Positions 1 through 9,243 of a stretch of DNA of 64,000 bases are shown one piece after another. Under the pieces are notes generated by a model that saw only the letters and a list, made by a program, of their open reading frames with translations, did not search any database and was not told the origin of the DNA. Source of the stretch: Verrucomicrobiales bacterium. Its GTDB lineage: Bacteria > Verrucomicrobiota > Verrucomicrobiia > Limisphaerales > UBA11358. Every line of letters begins with the position of its first letter. Position 1 is the first letter of the stretch. The position numbers were made by a program, and so were the translations under genes. Where the stretch lies: assembly GCA_028712475.1 (NCBI GenBank), contig JAQTQB010000007.1, positions 62,001 to 126,000 on the forward strand, read 5' to 3'.

Positions 1-2646
1 GGCGCGCATCTCCACGAGACCGAGCCGGCCGGTGCTGCTTTCGGGCGCGAACAATTTATCAATGCTGAACTCGGCGCGATGCGTATTGCCGCTCGAATCA
101 ATCAGCAGGTTGCGGAACAAACGATCCACCATCCACGGCGGCGTCTGGCCATGCATGCCTATTTGCTTGTCCATTTCCTTGAATGCGACGTCGAGCTCAT
201 AAAGCGAATCGTTGCGCGCCTCGTCAATGCGCGGCGCCTGCGACGTCGGGCCGATGAACAAGCCGCTGAACAGCCAGCTCAAGGACGGATGATTCTGCCA
301 ATATGAAAGCAGCGAGCGCAGCAAATCGGGCCGGCGCAACACCGGCGAATCCTGCGGTGTTTCGCCGCCGATGATGATGTGGTTGCCGCCGCCGGTGCCG
401 GTGTGTCGTCCGTCCACCATGAATTTTTCCGTGCCGAGCCGCGTCTGTCGCGCCTCGTCGTAAAGCGTCGTCGTGCGTTCGACGAGTTCGTCCCACGATT
501 TGCTCGGGTGCATGTTGACCTCGATCACACCGGGGTCGGGCGTGACGGCGAGCTTGTTCAGGCGCGGATCTTTCGGCGGCGTTTCGCCTTCGATGACCAC
601 GGGCAAACCAGTTTCGGCAGCGCTCGTTTCAATGCCCGCGATGAGATCCAAATAATCTTCCGTCTTCTCGACGGGTGGCATAAAGACATGCAGACGGCCA
701 TCCCGCGGCTCGACGCAGAGCGCAGTGCGGATGACCCACGGCGCGCTCTCCCCCTGTGCTGGACGGCGATTTGGATCTTCGTCTGGTTCAGGTTTGCCGA
801 GTTTTTGAGCTCGCTGGCCCGGGCCGTAACCGGGTGGCAACGGCGCATTGCGGCGTCCCACGATTTGTTGCCGATACGGAAATTCCTTCGGCAATTCCTG
901 CAAATCCGGCTCCGAAGGGTCTTGCGGCCGCAGCCACGGATAATCTTTTTCGGCAACCCACGGCACGGAATCCAGCGGCAGGCGCAGGCCCATGGCGGAA
1001 TCGCCGGGAATGAGCCAGAGCGTGTCGTCATCGCGCAAAAACCACGAGCCGGACATCCAGCCCTGCTGATTGCCATGCCACGCGCGTTTGATCGGCAACG
1101 TGTAGCCGACAACCGAGCCGAGGCCCTGTTGAAAAATCCGCGCGATGCGTTCGCGCTCCTGTTTGTCTTTGAGGTTGGATTTTTCGGGCGTGATGTTCGC
1201 CGGAAAGCGCCGTTCCTTCCACGAATAATAAAAAGCGTCCTCATACGCGGGGATGAGGTGTTTCGGGTTCACACCAATTGTCTTTGCGAGGCGTGCCGCG
1301 AGTTCCTTCGCCTCCTTCGCGCCGTGCCCGTAATTTTTTGACTCGTCGGCGATGAGCGAATCATCCTTCCATACCGGCACGCCGTCCTTGCGCCAATACG
1401 CCGCGAGCGCGTAACGCGGCAGCGGTTCGCCGGGATACCATTTGCCCTGGCCGTAATGCAGCAGCGCGCCGGGCGCAAATTTTCCGCGCAACCGCCGGAT
1501 GAGTTCGCCGGAGAGAATGCGCTTCTTGTGCGACATGGCGGTGAAGTTCCATTCCGGCCCGTCGGGATCGTCCACGGAAACAAACGTCGGCTCGCCGCCC
1601 ATCGTGAGGCGCACGTCGTTCTTTTTCAGATCCACATCAATCGCGTGGCCGAGCTTCCCGATGTCCGTCCATTGTTCCTCCGTGTAAGGCTTGGTGACGC
1701 GCGGCGATTCATAGACGCGCTTCACGGTCATGTCGAATTCGAACTCGGTTTTGCATTCATCCACGCCGCCGGAAATGGGCGCGGCGCTGGAAGGATCGGG
1801 CGTGCAGGCAAGTGGAATATGGCCTTCGCCCGCGAGCAGACCGGAAGTCGGGTCGAGACCAATCCAGCCGGCGCCGGGCAGATACACTTCCGTCCACGCG
1901 TGCAGGTCGGTGAAATCCTTTTCCGCGCCGCTCGGGCCGTCGAGCGATTTCACGTCGGGCTTGAGCTGGATCAAATAGCCGCTGACAAAGCGCGCCGCCA
2001 GGCCGAAGTGACGCAACAGTTGCACGAGCAGCCACGCGGAATCGCGGCACGACCCGCTCATCTTCGTGAGCGTTTCTTCCGGAGTTTGCACGCCGGGCTC
2101 CATGCGGATGGTGTATTTGATGTCCTTCCACAACCGCTGATTGATGGCAACGATGAAGTCATTCGTCGGCTGCTTCTCGCTTTCCGGCATTTCCAGCCGC
2201 TGCTGTTTGGTGCGCCGTTTGACTTCGCCGATCAGATCACGCCGCAACGCCGTCAGATATTTCGTGAAGTTGTTTGTGAGCCACCATTTGCGCTGGAATG
2301 GCGCGAGTTCGTGGTCGAGCGCCGGATCGTAGGCAAAGGGAAATTTTTGCGCATTTGGTTCGAGGAAAAAATCGAACGGATTGAGCACCGCCATCTCCGC
2401 GACCAGGTCCACCTCGACGCAAAATTCGCGCGTGGGCTGGTCAAAAACGAGGCGGGCGGCGTAGTTGGATTGCGGATCTTGCGCCCAGTTGATGAAATGT
2501 TTTTCCGGCTTGATCTTCAGCGAATAGCTCAAAATCCGCGTGCGGGAATGCGGCGCAGGACGGAGGCGCACAACCTGCGGGCCGAGGTTGACGAGCCGGT
2601 CGTATTTGTAGTGCGTCTTGTGGTGGAGCGCGACGTGGATAGACAT
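1..2646 (-). CDS. Transglutaminase-like / DUF2126 protein, C-terminus outside window
   Basis: An unbroken minus-strand frame of 882 codons starts at ATG 2646 and runs off the left edge, so the 3' end is missing. The first 80 or so residues look like the bacterial transglutaminase N-terminal beta domain. A transglutaminase core follows, with the nucleophile in GSCRDSAW (about residue 197) and its histidine in DLHAWTEVY (about 250). From about residue 330 to the edge is the large DUF2126 region (GGEPTFVSVDD, GGGNHIIIGG). The gene starts 3 nt after the alpha-E gene stop. This family travels with alpha-E and circularly permuted ATP-grasp proteins, a neighbourhood proposed to make or process peptide-like conjugates. 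The substrate is unknown. Long plus-strand frames over this region are antisense shadows. Confidence 0.92.
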   Translation of the reverse strand, partial: MSIHVALHHKTHYKYDRLVNLGPQVVRLRPAPHSRTRILSYSLKIKPEKHFINWAQDPQSNYAARLVFDQPTREFCVEVDLVAEMAVLNPFDFFLEPNAQKFPFAYDPALDHELAPFQRKWWLTNNFTKYLTALRRDLIGEVKRRTKQQRLEMPESEKQPTNDFIVAINQRLWKDIKYTIRMEPGVQTPEETLTKMSGSCRDSAWLLVQLLRHFGLAARFVSGYLIQLKPDVKSLDGPSGAEKDFTDLHAWTEVYLPGAGWIGLDPTSGLLAGEGHIPLACTPDPSSAAPISGGVDECKTEFEFDMTVKRVYESPRVTKPYTEEQWTDIGKLGHAIDVDLKKNDVRLTMGGEPTFVSVDDPDGPEWNFTAMSHKKRILSGELIRRLRGKFAPGALLHYGQGKWYPGEPLPRYALAAYWRKDGVPVWKDDSLIADESKNYGHGAKEAKELAARLAKTIGVNPKHLIPAYEDAFYYSWKERRFPANITPEKSNLKDKQERERIARIFQQGLGSVVGYTLPIKRAWHGNQQGWMSGSWFLRDDDTLWLIPGDSAMGLRLPLDSVPWVAEKDYPWLRPQDPSEPDLQELPKEFPYRQQIVGRRNAPLPPGYGPGQRAQKLGKPEPDEDPNRRPAQGESAPWVIRTALCVEPRDGRLHVFMPPVEKTEDYLDLIAGIETSAAETGLPVVIEGETPPKDPRLNKLAVTPDPGVIEVNMHPSKSWDELVERTTTLYDEARQTRLGTEKFMVDGRHTGTGGGNHIIIGGETPQDSPVLRRPDLLRSLLSYWQNHPSLSWLFSGLFIGPTSQAPRIDEARNDSLYELDVAFKEMDKQIGMHGQTPPWMVDRLFRNLLIDSSGNTHRAEFSIDKLFAPESSTGRLGLVEMRA

Positions 2647-2649
2647 GGT

Positions 2650-3702
2650 TCAGTGATGCGTGATGCGTGATGAGTGGTCCGCCCGCGACTGCTGTTGCTG
2701 CTCCTCCTGTTGCACCATGATCTCCTCCTCAAGCGTGCTGAACGGCTGGAAAATATAGGTGTTGAACATCGCCGCGCCGATGTTGTTGAACTTCATCTGC
2801 AACAAGTCCAGATAGTCATGCAGGCCGGCTTCAAAAATTTCGTCAATGGTGCTGAACTGCAATTCCGCCACGAGCCGGCCCGCGAGTTTTTCCGCGTCGT
2901 TGCAAAAACGATCCTCGGCCACTCCGGAAATCCGGCGCAGCGCGACATTGAGCTCGCCGATGCAAAAGCGGATGGAGCGCGGAAAATCCTCGTTCAACAA
3001 GAGAAATTCAGCGACAAGGCGCGGGCTGACTTCCGCACCGTGGATGGATTTGTAGGCGTCCCACGCGCTGCAGGAACGCAGTATTGCCGACCATTCGAGC
3101 ACGTCCGTCTGGTTGACGGCTGTGGGCAGTCCTTTTTCCGGGATGGATTTATAACGCAAGTCGAGGATGCGTGAAGTTTTGTCGGCGCGCTCGATGAATT
3201 TGCCGACCTGCGCAAACCACCAGCCTTCGTTGTGGATGAGCGTCGAGTAGGTCAGCCCGATGATATGGAGCGAGGCGGCTTTAATCTGCTGGAAAAAATC
3301 GCCGGGACTGTCCTTCCAGACCTGCCGCGCGGTCGGCGTGCGGACGAACCAGTAAAGCCGGTTCAATTCCTCCCACAATTCCAGCGTGATCTGGTCGCGC
3401 ACCATGCGGGCGTTTTCGCGCGCCTGACAAATGGACGAAACGATGGAATTGGGATTCTCCGTCTGAAACACGAGAAACTCCGTGACGGCGTGGCCGCTGG
3501 CGTGGGGATGCAGCTTGAAAAACGCCTCCTCATCGCCGGTCGCCTGCACGATGGGCAGCCAGTAGGCGACGAGCCGTTTCTCGTCCAGATTGCGGATGTC
3601 GAGCAGCAGTTGCAGGTTCACGTCCACGATGCGCGCGATGTTTTCGGCGCGCTCGATGTAACGGGCCATCCAGTAGAGCGAGTGGGCGACGCGGCTTAAC
3701 AT
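2650..3702 (-). CDS. Alpha-E domain protein (DUF403)
   Basis: This 350-residue, mostly helical protein opens with the family signature LSRVAHSLYWMARYIERAEN. Alpha-E proteins are nearly always encoded beside circularly permuted ATP-grasp and transglutaminase genes, as here. Their biochemical role is not established; they are thought to work with the ATP-grasp ligase. The conserved fold seems to end before the last 20 residues, which are Gln/Glu-rich. The final residues (about 344-350) and the stop lie in a tandem heptamer repeat at 2653-2673, so the natural C-terminus has probably been replaced by repeat sequence. The stop is 3 nt upstream of the transglutaminase start, which suggests cotranslation. 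Confidence 0.9.
   Translation of the reverse strand: MLSRVAHSLYWMARYIERAENIARIVDVNLQLLLDIRNLDEKRLVAYWLPIVQATGDEEAFFKLHPHASGHAVTEFLVFQTENPNSIVSSICQARENARMVRDQITLELWEELNRLYWFVRTPTARQVWKDSPGDFFQQIKAASLHIIGLTYSTLIHNEGWWFAQVGKFIERADKTSRILDLRYKSIPEKGLPTAVNQTDVLEWSAILRSCSAWDAYKSIHGAEVSPRLVAEFLLLNEDFPRSIRFCIGELNVALRRISGVAEDRFCNDAEKLAGRLVAELQFSTIDEIFEAGLHDYLDLLQMKFNNIGAAMFNTYIFQPFSTLEEEIMVQQEEQQQQSRADHSSRITHH
2653..2673. repeat. Half of a heptamer-repeat palindrome (GTGATGC family)
   Basis: Three consecutive 7-nt units (GTGATGC, GTGATGC, GTGATGA) overlap the 3' end of the alpha-E gene. The same word builds both arms of the palindrome at 36152-36223. No inverted partner arm is visible nearby, so this looks like a half or decayed copy. 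It encodes the last residues and stop of the alpha-E protein. Confidence 0.6.
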
Positions 3703-3703
3703 G

Positions 3704-3794
3704 ACAATGATGAATGATGAATGATGAATGATGAACGGTTTGGCCGGTGCGACGGGTGAAGGAAAAATTCATCATTCATAATTCTTCCTTCAAC
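3704..3794. repeat. Heptamer-repeat palindrome (TGAATGA / ATTCATC arms)
   Basis: The left arm has three exact tandem TGAATGA units at 3711-3731 plus partial units on both sides. The right arm has four 7-nt units at 3767-3794 (ATTCATC, ATTCATA, ATTCTTC, CTTCAAC). A 13-nt exact match, 3710-3722 against 3767-3779, makes a stem across a central spacer. It fills the gap between the ATP-grasp and alpha-E genes, inside the operon. No T-tract follows the stem, so it is not an obvious terminator. Confidence 0.75.
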
Positions 3795-3801
3795 ATTATT
3801 T

Positions 3802-5238
3802 TTATTCGTCTCCATACAAAACCCAGGTGTCCTTGCTGCCGCCGCCCTGCGACGAGTTGACCACGAGCGAACCTTTGCGCAGCGCAACGCGCGTCAGTCC
3901 GCCGGGAATGATGCTGGTGCGTTCGCCAGACAAAATGAACGGTCGCAAGTCCACATGACGGCCATCGAATTCGTCGCCGCAGAAGGTCGGATGCTGCGAG
4001 AGAAAGATCATCGGCTGCGCGATGTAATTGCGCGGATCGGCGATGATGAGCTCGCGGAACTTTTCAATTTCCTCTTTGGACGCCTTGGGTCCCATCAACA
4101 TCCCGTAGCCGCCAGACTCGTTGGCCGCCTTGACGACGAGTTCCGGCAAATGTTCCAGAATATATTTGAGATCCTTTTCCTCATTGGCGAGATATGTCGG
4201 CACGTTCGGCAAGATCGGTTCCTGATCGAGGTAATACTTGATCATGCGCGGCACGAAATAATACATCACCTTGTCATCCGCCAGGCCGGTGCCGATGGAG
4301 TTGGCCAGCGAAACATTCCCGGCGCGATACGCATGAACCAGTCCCGGCACGCCCAGCATCGAGTCGCGACGGAATACCGTCGGGTCAATGAAGTCATCGT
4401 CAATGCGCCGGTAAATGACATGAACCGGCTGCGGCCCCTTGGTCGTGCGCATGAACACGCGCGAATCGCGCACAAATAAATCGCGGCCCTCCACAATCTC
4501 AATGCCCATCTGCCGCGCAAGGTAGGTGTGCTCGAAATACGCGCTGTTGTAGGCGCCCGGCGTCAGGACCACCACCGTCGGATCGGCCACACCGGCGGGC
4601 GCGATGTATTTGAGCGACTTCAAAAGTTCCTGCGGATAATTTTCCACGGGCCGCACGCCGATGTTTTCAAACATCCCTGGGAAAGCCCGCTTCATCGCGC
4701 GCCGGTTCTCCAAAACATAGCTCACGCCTGATGGACAGCGGCCGTTGTCCTCCAGCACGAGATAATTTCCGTCCTTGTCGCGGATCAGATCCGTGCCGCA
4801 AACATGGATGTAAATCCCCTTCGGCACCTCGAAGTTCACGAACTCGCGGCGGAAATGGCGCGCGGACAAAACGTAAAATTCCGGGATGATGCCATCCTTC
4901 AGGATTTTCTGGTCGTGATAGATGTCGTGCAGGAACAGGTTCAGCGCCGTGATCCGCTGCGCGAGACCGCGTTCGAGATTCTCCCATTCCTTTGCCGGGA
5001 TGATGCGCGGCAACAGGTCGAACGGAAAAACTTTTTCCGCGCCCGCCGCGTCGCCATAGACATTGAACGTGACGCCCTGACGCAAAAACGCCGTGTCCAC
5101 CGCCTGCCGCTTGGCTTCAAACTCCGCCGGCGTCAGCGCGTTGAACAGCCTGTGGAATCTATCGTAGTGCGGCCGCACGCCGGCTTTTGTGTCGAGCATT
5201 TCGTCGAACCCGGCGTTGACCTTGTAATCTTTCAGCAT
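3802..5238 (-). CDS. Circularly permuted ATP-grasp type 2 protein
   Basis: A 478-residue cytosolic protein with the features of the circularly permuted ATP-grasp family (COG2308; DUF404/DUF407). These include [11 protein letters not shown] at the N-terminus, a central [19 protein letters not shown] segment with acidic metal/ATP ligands, and RPFILSGE near the C-terminus. The family is predicted to form amide or peptide bonds using ATP. It is the first gene of the minus-strand operon ATP-grasp, alpha-E, transglutaminase/DUF2126. The divergent 280-nt gap to the GH20 gene must hold its promoter, but I see no convincing -35/-10 pair there. The substrate cannot be read from sequence. Confidence 0.92.
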   Translation of the reverse strand: MLKDYKVNAGFDEMLDTKAGVRPHYDRFHRLFNALTPAEFEAKRQAVDTAFLRQGVTFNVYGDAAGAEKVFPFDLLPRIIPAKEWENLERGLAQRITALNLFLHDIYHDQKILKDGIIPEFYVLSARHFRREFVNFEVPKGIYIHVCGTDLIRDKDGNYLVLEDNGRCPSGVSYVLENRRAMKRAFPGMFENIGVRPVENYPQELLKSLKYIAPAGVADPTVVVLTPGAYNSAYFEHTYLARQMGIEIVEGRDLFVRDSRVFMRTTKGPQPVHVIYRRIDDDFIDPTVFRRDSMLGVPGLVHAYRAGNVSLANSIGTGLADDKVMYYFVPRMIKYYLDQEPILPNVPTYLANEEKDLKYILEHLPELVVKAANESGGYGMLMGPKASKEEIEKFRELIIADPRNYIAQPMIFLSQHPTFCGDEFDGRHVDLRPFILSGERTSIIPGGLTRVALRKGSLVVNSSQGGGSKDTWVLYGDE

Positions 5239-5518
5239 ATCAGCCAGTCATTTTTTGAACTGCGTGGACAATTCCAACCAATCCCCGCCCGGATAAAATC
5301 GTCCGTCGCGCACTTGATAAAAAGGCACTATACGGGTGTTCGCAAGGCATTTCGCTGGTTTTAAGAAACCCGCGCCCTGCCACGCCGCGCCATTCAGGCA
5401 ACCACAGTTGAACATCCCAATCCTTTAAGCAAACGCCTTGCCGAATCGCGTTTGAAATTTCCACACACACAAATTTCCAGGTTTTATCCGCGCTCAATCT
5501 GTGGCTAACTAAACACCG

Positions 5519-7294
5519 ATGCCGAACCACGTTGCCTTGAACCTGCTGCCTGTTCCGCGCTCGCTGAAAGTGCGCGCCGGAAAATTTATACTGCCGAGGC
5601 GGAAGCCGCTGGCTGCAATCAAAGTTGTCCGCACCCTGGCCGCGCCCGCGCGACCGGAAGGTTATGCAATCACGATTGACCGCAGCGGCGTGCGGATTGA
5701 ATTCCGAGAGACACCGGGCTTGCGTGCGGCTGCGGCAACATTAAGGCAAGTTTTGCGCGGATGCGGACGCCGCTTGCCCTGCCTGAAAATCCGCGACTGG
5801 CCGGACTTTGCGCGTCGCGGCGTGATGCTGGACATCTCGCGCGGCCGTGTGCCGAAGCTGGAAACTTTGCTCGACCTCGCGGAAAAACTTTCCGATTTCA
5901 AAATCAACGAGCTGCAACTTTATACCGAACACACGTTTGCCTATAAAAAACATAAATCCGTCTGGCAAAGCTGGGGCGCCTTGACCGCCAAAGAAATTCA
6001 AATCCTCGACGCGCGCTGCCGCGAACTCGGCATTGACCTCGTGCCGAACCAGAATTCCTTCGGTCACCTGCGCTGTTTTCTCGAAGACCCGCGCCTGAAA
6101 AAACTCGGCGAACTTTCCAAGCCTTACGAGGCCGAGACCAAGGATTTTCTCCGCCGCCCGACAACCCTCGCCCCGAATCATCCCGGCACCCTGCCCTTTC
6201 TGCGCGGCCTTTACGACGAACTGCTCCCAAATTTTTCCAGCCAGTTCTTCAACATCGGCGGCGACGAGACCTGGGATCTGGGCAAAGGCCAGAGCAAAAA
6301 ACTGTGCGAAGCCAAAGGCAAGGGTCGTGTCTATTTTAACTTTCTCAAAAAACTTCACCGCGAAGTCGCCGTCCGTGACAAGAAGATGATGTTCTGGGGC
6401 GACATCATTTTGAAATATCCGAAGCTGATTCGGAAACTTCCGAAAAATGTTATCGCGCTAAACTGGGGTTACGAGGCCAATCATCCGTTTGAAAATGAAG
6501 CCGCGCAGTTCGCAAAGGCGAAGATCCCCTTCTACGTCTGCCCCGGCACTTCGACGTGGCAAACGCTTGTCGGCAAACACGACAACGCGCTCGCCAATCT
6601 GCGTTCTGCGGCCAGGGCCGGAAAAAAGTTTGGAGCAATTGGTTTTCTCAACACCGACTGGGGTGATGGCGGCCATCCGCAGCCGCTGGCCGTAAGCTGG
6701 CCATTGTTCGCCGCCGGCGCGGCGCTGGCGTGGAATTCAAAAGCGCTGGACGAACGGAATCTCCTCGCCGTCCTGAGCCGCGATGTGTTTCAGGATCCCA
6801 ATGGAAAAGTCGTGAAGGCCGCGTTTAAACTTGGTTTTGCGCATCAGAAACTCGGCGTGAAGGCGTTGAATGAAACGCCGCTCGGCACGGTCATTGCCAC
6901 GCCCAAGCCGGAAGACCGCGAATTATTTTGCCGGGACGGTTTGAAATGGTTTGCCAAAATTCCAAAGAAGAAAGTTCTCGTCGTATTGAAGGAAATCCAG
7001 AAGCAGCGGGCGGTCTTGCTTCGCGCGAAGCCAAATTCGGATTTGGGAAAAATCTTGGCGCGCGAACTGGATCTGGCTGCGCGGATGGCGGAACAGTCCT
7101 GCGAGTTCATGTTGTGGCAGCAAGCGGTTGTCGCCGGAAAAACGTCGGAGGCAAAAGCGCTGGCGCAACAGGGCGTCCGTGAGTTACGGAAGCTTGAAAA
7201 GGATTTCAACGCCTATTGGCCGTTGCGGAACAAGGCGACGACGAAACATTGCTCACCGTTCTTGCAGTGGCGGATTGCGGATTATTCCAGATAA
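5519..7294 (+). CDS. Glycoside hydrolase family 20-like beta-N-acetylhexosaminidase
   Basis: A 591-residue protein with the GH20 layout. A small N-terminal domain (about 1-95) is followed by a barrel beginning at RRGVMLDISRGR. The catalytic Asp-Glu pair of substrate-assisted GH20 enzymes is present as GGDETW, at D249 and E250. The family removes terminal N-acetylhexosamines from glycans or chitin fragments. I see no signal peptide, so it may act inside the cell on imported sugars. The C-terminal 150 residues are Lys- and Arg-rich and helical. It is monocistronic, divergent from the ATP-grasp operon and convergent with the permease genes. Confidence 0.85.
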   Translation: MPNHVALNLLPVPRSLKVRAGKFILPRRKPLAAIKVVRTLAAPARPEGYAITIDRSGVRIEFRETPGLRAAAATLRQVLRGCGRRLPCLKIRDWPDFARRGVMLDISRGRVPKLETLLDLAEKLSDFKINELQLYTEHTFAYKKHKSVWQSWGALTAKEIQILDARCRELGIDLVPNQNSFGHLRCFLEDPRLKKLGELSKPYEAETKDFLRRPTTLAPNHPGTLPFLRGLYDELLPNFSSQFFNIGGDETWDLGKGQSKKLCEAKGKGRVYFNFLKKLHREVAVRDKKMMFWGDIILKYPKLIRKLPKNVIALNWGYEANHPFENEAAQFAKAKIPFYVCPGTSTWQTLVGKHDNALANLRSAARAGKKFGAIGFLNTDWGDGGHPQPLAVSWPLFAAGAALAWNSKALDERNLLAVLSRDVFQDPNGKVVKAAFKLGFAHQKLGVKALNETPLGTVIATPKPEDRELFCRDGLKWFAKIPKKKVLVVLKEIQKQRAVLLRAKPNSDLGKILARELDLAARMAEQSCEFMLWQQAVVAGKTSEAKALAQQGVRELRKLEKDFNAYWPLRNKATTKHCSPFLQWRIADYSR

Positions 7295-7327
7295 CATGAC
7301 GGCTCGCGGGGACGCTCGCCCCACTAA

Positions 7328-8335
7328 CTATTTGCTTTTCACATCCCACGCATCGCGCAGGCCATCGCCGAGAAAGTTCAGCGCGAGCAACGTTGTCACC
7401 AGCACGCCGCCGGGGAAAACAATCAGCCACCAATAGACGCGGATGGGATTGATTTGTCCGACGCCTTCCGCGATGAGCGTTCCCCAGCTCGCCATCGGTG
7501 GTTCAACGCCCAGGCCCAGAAAGCTCAAAAATGATTCGTAAAGAATGATCGCCGGCATCGTGAGCGCGAGGTAAGTGATGACAACGCCAAAAATGTTCGG
7601 GATGATGTGCCGCGCCAAAATCCGCCACGGTCTCGCACCCAGCACGCGGCTGGCCTCGACAAACGCGCGTGTCCGCAGCGTCAGCACCTGCCCGCGAACG
7701 ATGCGCGCCATCGTGAGCCACGAAATCGCGCCAAGGCCGACGAACAACAACATCACGCGGATTTGCTTCGCGAGCGCGGGTGAATTTGCCACGAGGTGTG
7801 AATGTTTCAACAGTTCACCAAGCGTCGTGATAAGGACGATGACGAAAATGATTGAGGGCAGCGAATACAGCACATCCACGGTCCGCATCAGAAATCCGTC
7901 CACGCGTCCGCCAGCGTAGCCCGCAACTGCACCCCACAAAACACCGATGACCAGACTGACCAGCGTTCCCACCACGCCAACGAGCAGCGAAACTTGCGCG
8001 CCGAACAGCACGCGGGAAAAGACATCGCGTCCGTGAACATCCGTGCCGAACCAGTGCTGCGCGCCGGGCGGCAGGAATTGCGCGTCGGAAAGCTGGTTGG
8101 GGTTGTGGATGTGAGCAAAACTGCCGCCGGTTGTCTTGAGCAGCAATGGCCACGCGACGATGGCCAGCAACAGCGCGACGAGAAACCACGCGCTCAAAAC
8201 GGCGGGACGATTTTTTTTGAACCGTTGCCAGGCCAGTTGAGAGTTGATGGTTGAGAGTTGAGAGTCAACAGCGGCCTCGCCGACTGCCGTGCCATCAACT
8301 ATCAACTTTGAACTATCAACTTTTTCGTCATTCAT
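7328..8335 (-). CDS. ABC transporter permease, OppC/DppC type
   Basis: A 335-residue membrane protein with about six hydrophobic segments and the binding-protein-dependent permease EAA-loop region (RAFVEASRVLGA, HIIPN). It pairs with the OppB-type permease just upstream and with the oligopeptide-type binding lipoprotein. Its ATG overlaps the oppB stop by 8 nt, so the two are translationally coupled. Residues 6-34 are encoded by a heptamer-repeat palindrome (8235-8320) and do not resemble the family; recognisable OppC sequence starts at WQRFKKN. No ATPase gene is adjacent, so OppD/F partners must be elsewhere. Confidence 0.92.
   Translation of the reverse strand: MNDEKVDSSKLIVDGTAVGEAAVDSQLSTINSQLAWQRFKKNRPAVLSAWFLVALLLAIVAWPLLLKTTGGSFAHIHNPNQLSDAQFLPPGAQHWFGTDVHGRDVFSRVLFGAQVSLLVGVVGTLVSLVIGVLWGAVAGYAGGRVDGFLMRTVDVLYSLPSIIFVIVLITTLGELLKHSHLVANSPALAKQIRVMLLFVGLGAISWLTMARIVRGQVLTLRTRAFVEASRVLGARPWRILARHIIPNIFGVVITYLALTMPAIILYESFLSFLGLGVEPPMASWGTLIAEGVGQINPIRVYWWLIVFPGGVLVTTLLALNFLGDGLRDAWDVKSK
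8235..8320. repeat. Heptamer-repeat palindrome inside oppC-like gene (AGTTGAG / TATCAAC arms)
   Basis: Five successive 7-nt units run from 8235 to 8269 (AGTTGAG, AGTTGAT, GGTTGAG, AGTTGAG, AGTCAAC). Four run from 8293 to 8320 (CATCAAC, TATCAAC, TTTGAAC, TATCAAC). The arms are inverted; 8242-8250 pairs exactly with 8292-8300. The whole element is translated in frame as residues 6-34 of the permease. Confidence 0.8.
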
Positions 8336-9242
8336 ATTTCACGCGCGGGTCGAGCAAAGTGTAGGCAAAGTCCACGACGAGGTTTAGACCGACAAGTAGA
8401 ACCGCGTAAAGCAGCGCGAGGCCGACGACGACGGTGTAATCGCGGTTGAGCGAGCTGTTCACCAGGAAAACGCCGATGCCGGGAATCTGAAAAATATTTT
8501 CGACGATGAACGAACCGGTCAGCAGATCGGCGAGCATCGGGCCGGAATACGACACGACCGGCAGCACGGCGATCCGAAAGGCATGTTTGAAAAGCAGCTT
8601 GTTTTCGGCGAGACCTTTGGCGCGGGCGGCGGTGACGAATTCGGATTGCATCGCGTTCAGCATCCCTTCGCGCGTCAGCCGTGCGACTTTTCCGGCGAAA
8701 TACAGACCGAGCGCAATCACGGGCAGAATCATGTGCCACGGAGAATCCCATAAGGCGACTGGCAGCCATTGCAATTTCACGGCGAAAATCAGAATCAGCA
8801 GCGGCGCGAGGACGAATCCCGGCACACACACGACCAGCATCGCCAGAAAACTGCCAGTGTAATCCGCCCAGCGCCCGCGCCGGGCGGCGGTGATAAATCC
8901 AACTGTCAGGCCGCCAGCCATCGCAAACCCGAAGGCGAGCACGCCGAGCGACATTGAAACCGGCAGGCCTTGCGCGATGATGTCGTTGACGTTGTGGTTG
9001 CGGTATTTGAGCGAAACGCCAAAGTCACCGTGCGCCAGGTCGCCAAGGTAGCGGCCGTATTGCTTCCAGACCGGCTCATCCAGATGATATTTCGTCTTGA
9101 GATTATTCTCGATTTCCGGCGAGGCGGGCGCGCGGTCGCGGTCGAACGGCCCGCCGGGCGCGAGGCGCACGAGGACAAACGCCAGCGCGCTGATGACCAG
9201 CAGCAGCGGAACCGCAAAGGCGAGGCGTTTGAGGAAATACAT
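8328..9242 (-). CDS. ABC transporter permease, OppB/DppB type
   Basis: A 304-residue inner-membrane permease. An N-terminal transmembrane helix is followed by the family segment LVRLAPGGPFD, a periplasmic loop, further helices, and the cytoplasmic EAA loop (EFVTAARAKGLAENK, KHAFR) that docks the ATPase. The end PRVKYE is typical of OppB. The stop overlaps the oppC start, and its own ATG is 1 nt from the stop of the binding-protein gene. This gives the gene order binding protein, OppB, OppC for peptide or similar solute uptake. No substrate can be assigned. Confidence 0.93.
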   Translation of the reverse strand: MYFLKRLAFAVPLLLVISALAFVLVRLAPGGPFDRDRAPASPEIENNLKTKYHLDEPVWKQYGRYLGDLAHGDFGVSLKYRNHNVNDIIAQGLPVSMSLGVLAFGFAMAGGLTVGFITAARRGRWADYTGSFLAMLVVCVPGFVLAPLLILIFAVKLQWLPVALWDSPWHMILPVIALGLYFAGKVARLTREGMLNAMQSEFVTAARAKGLAENKLLFKHAFRIAVLPVVSYSGPMLADLLTGSFIVENIFQIPGIGVFLVNSSLNRDYTVVVGLALLYAVLLVGLNLVVDFAYTLLDPRVKYE

Positions 9243-9243
9243 T

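Noticed and set aside
379..2670. Long plus-strand open frames (320 and 404 codons) over the left edge
   Set aside because: They are antisense to the in-frame transglutaminase/DUF2126 gene, have Arg/His-rich unnatural composition and no recognisable domains. High GC favours long antisense frames.
3704..3794. CRISPR array
   Set aside because: Repeats are 7 nt, directly tandem with no spacers, and arranged as inverted arms; no cas genes are present.
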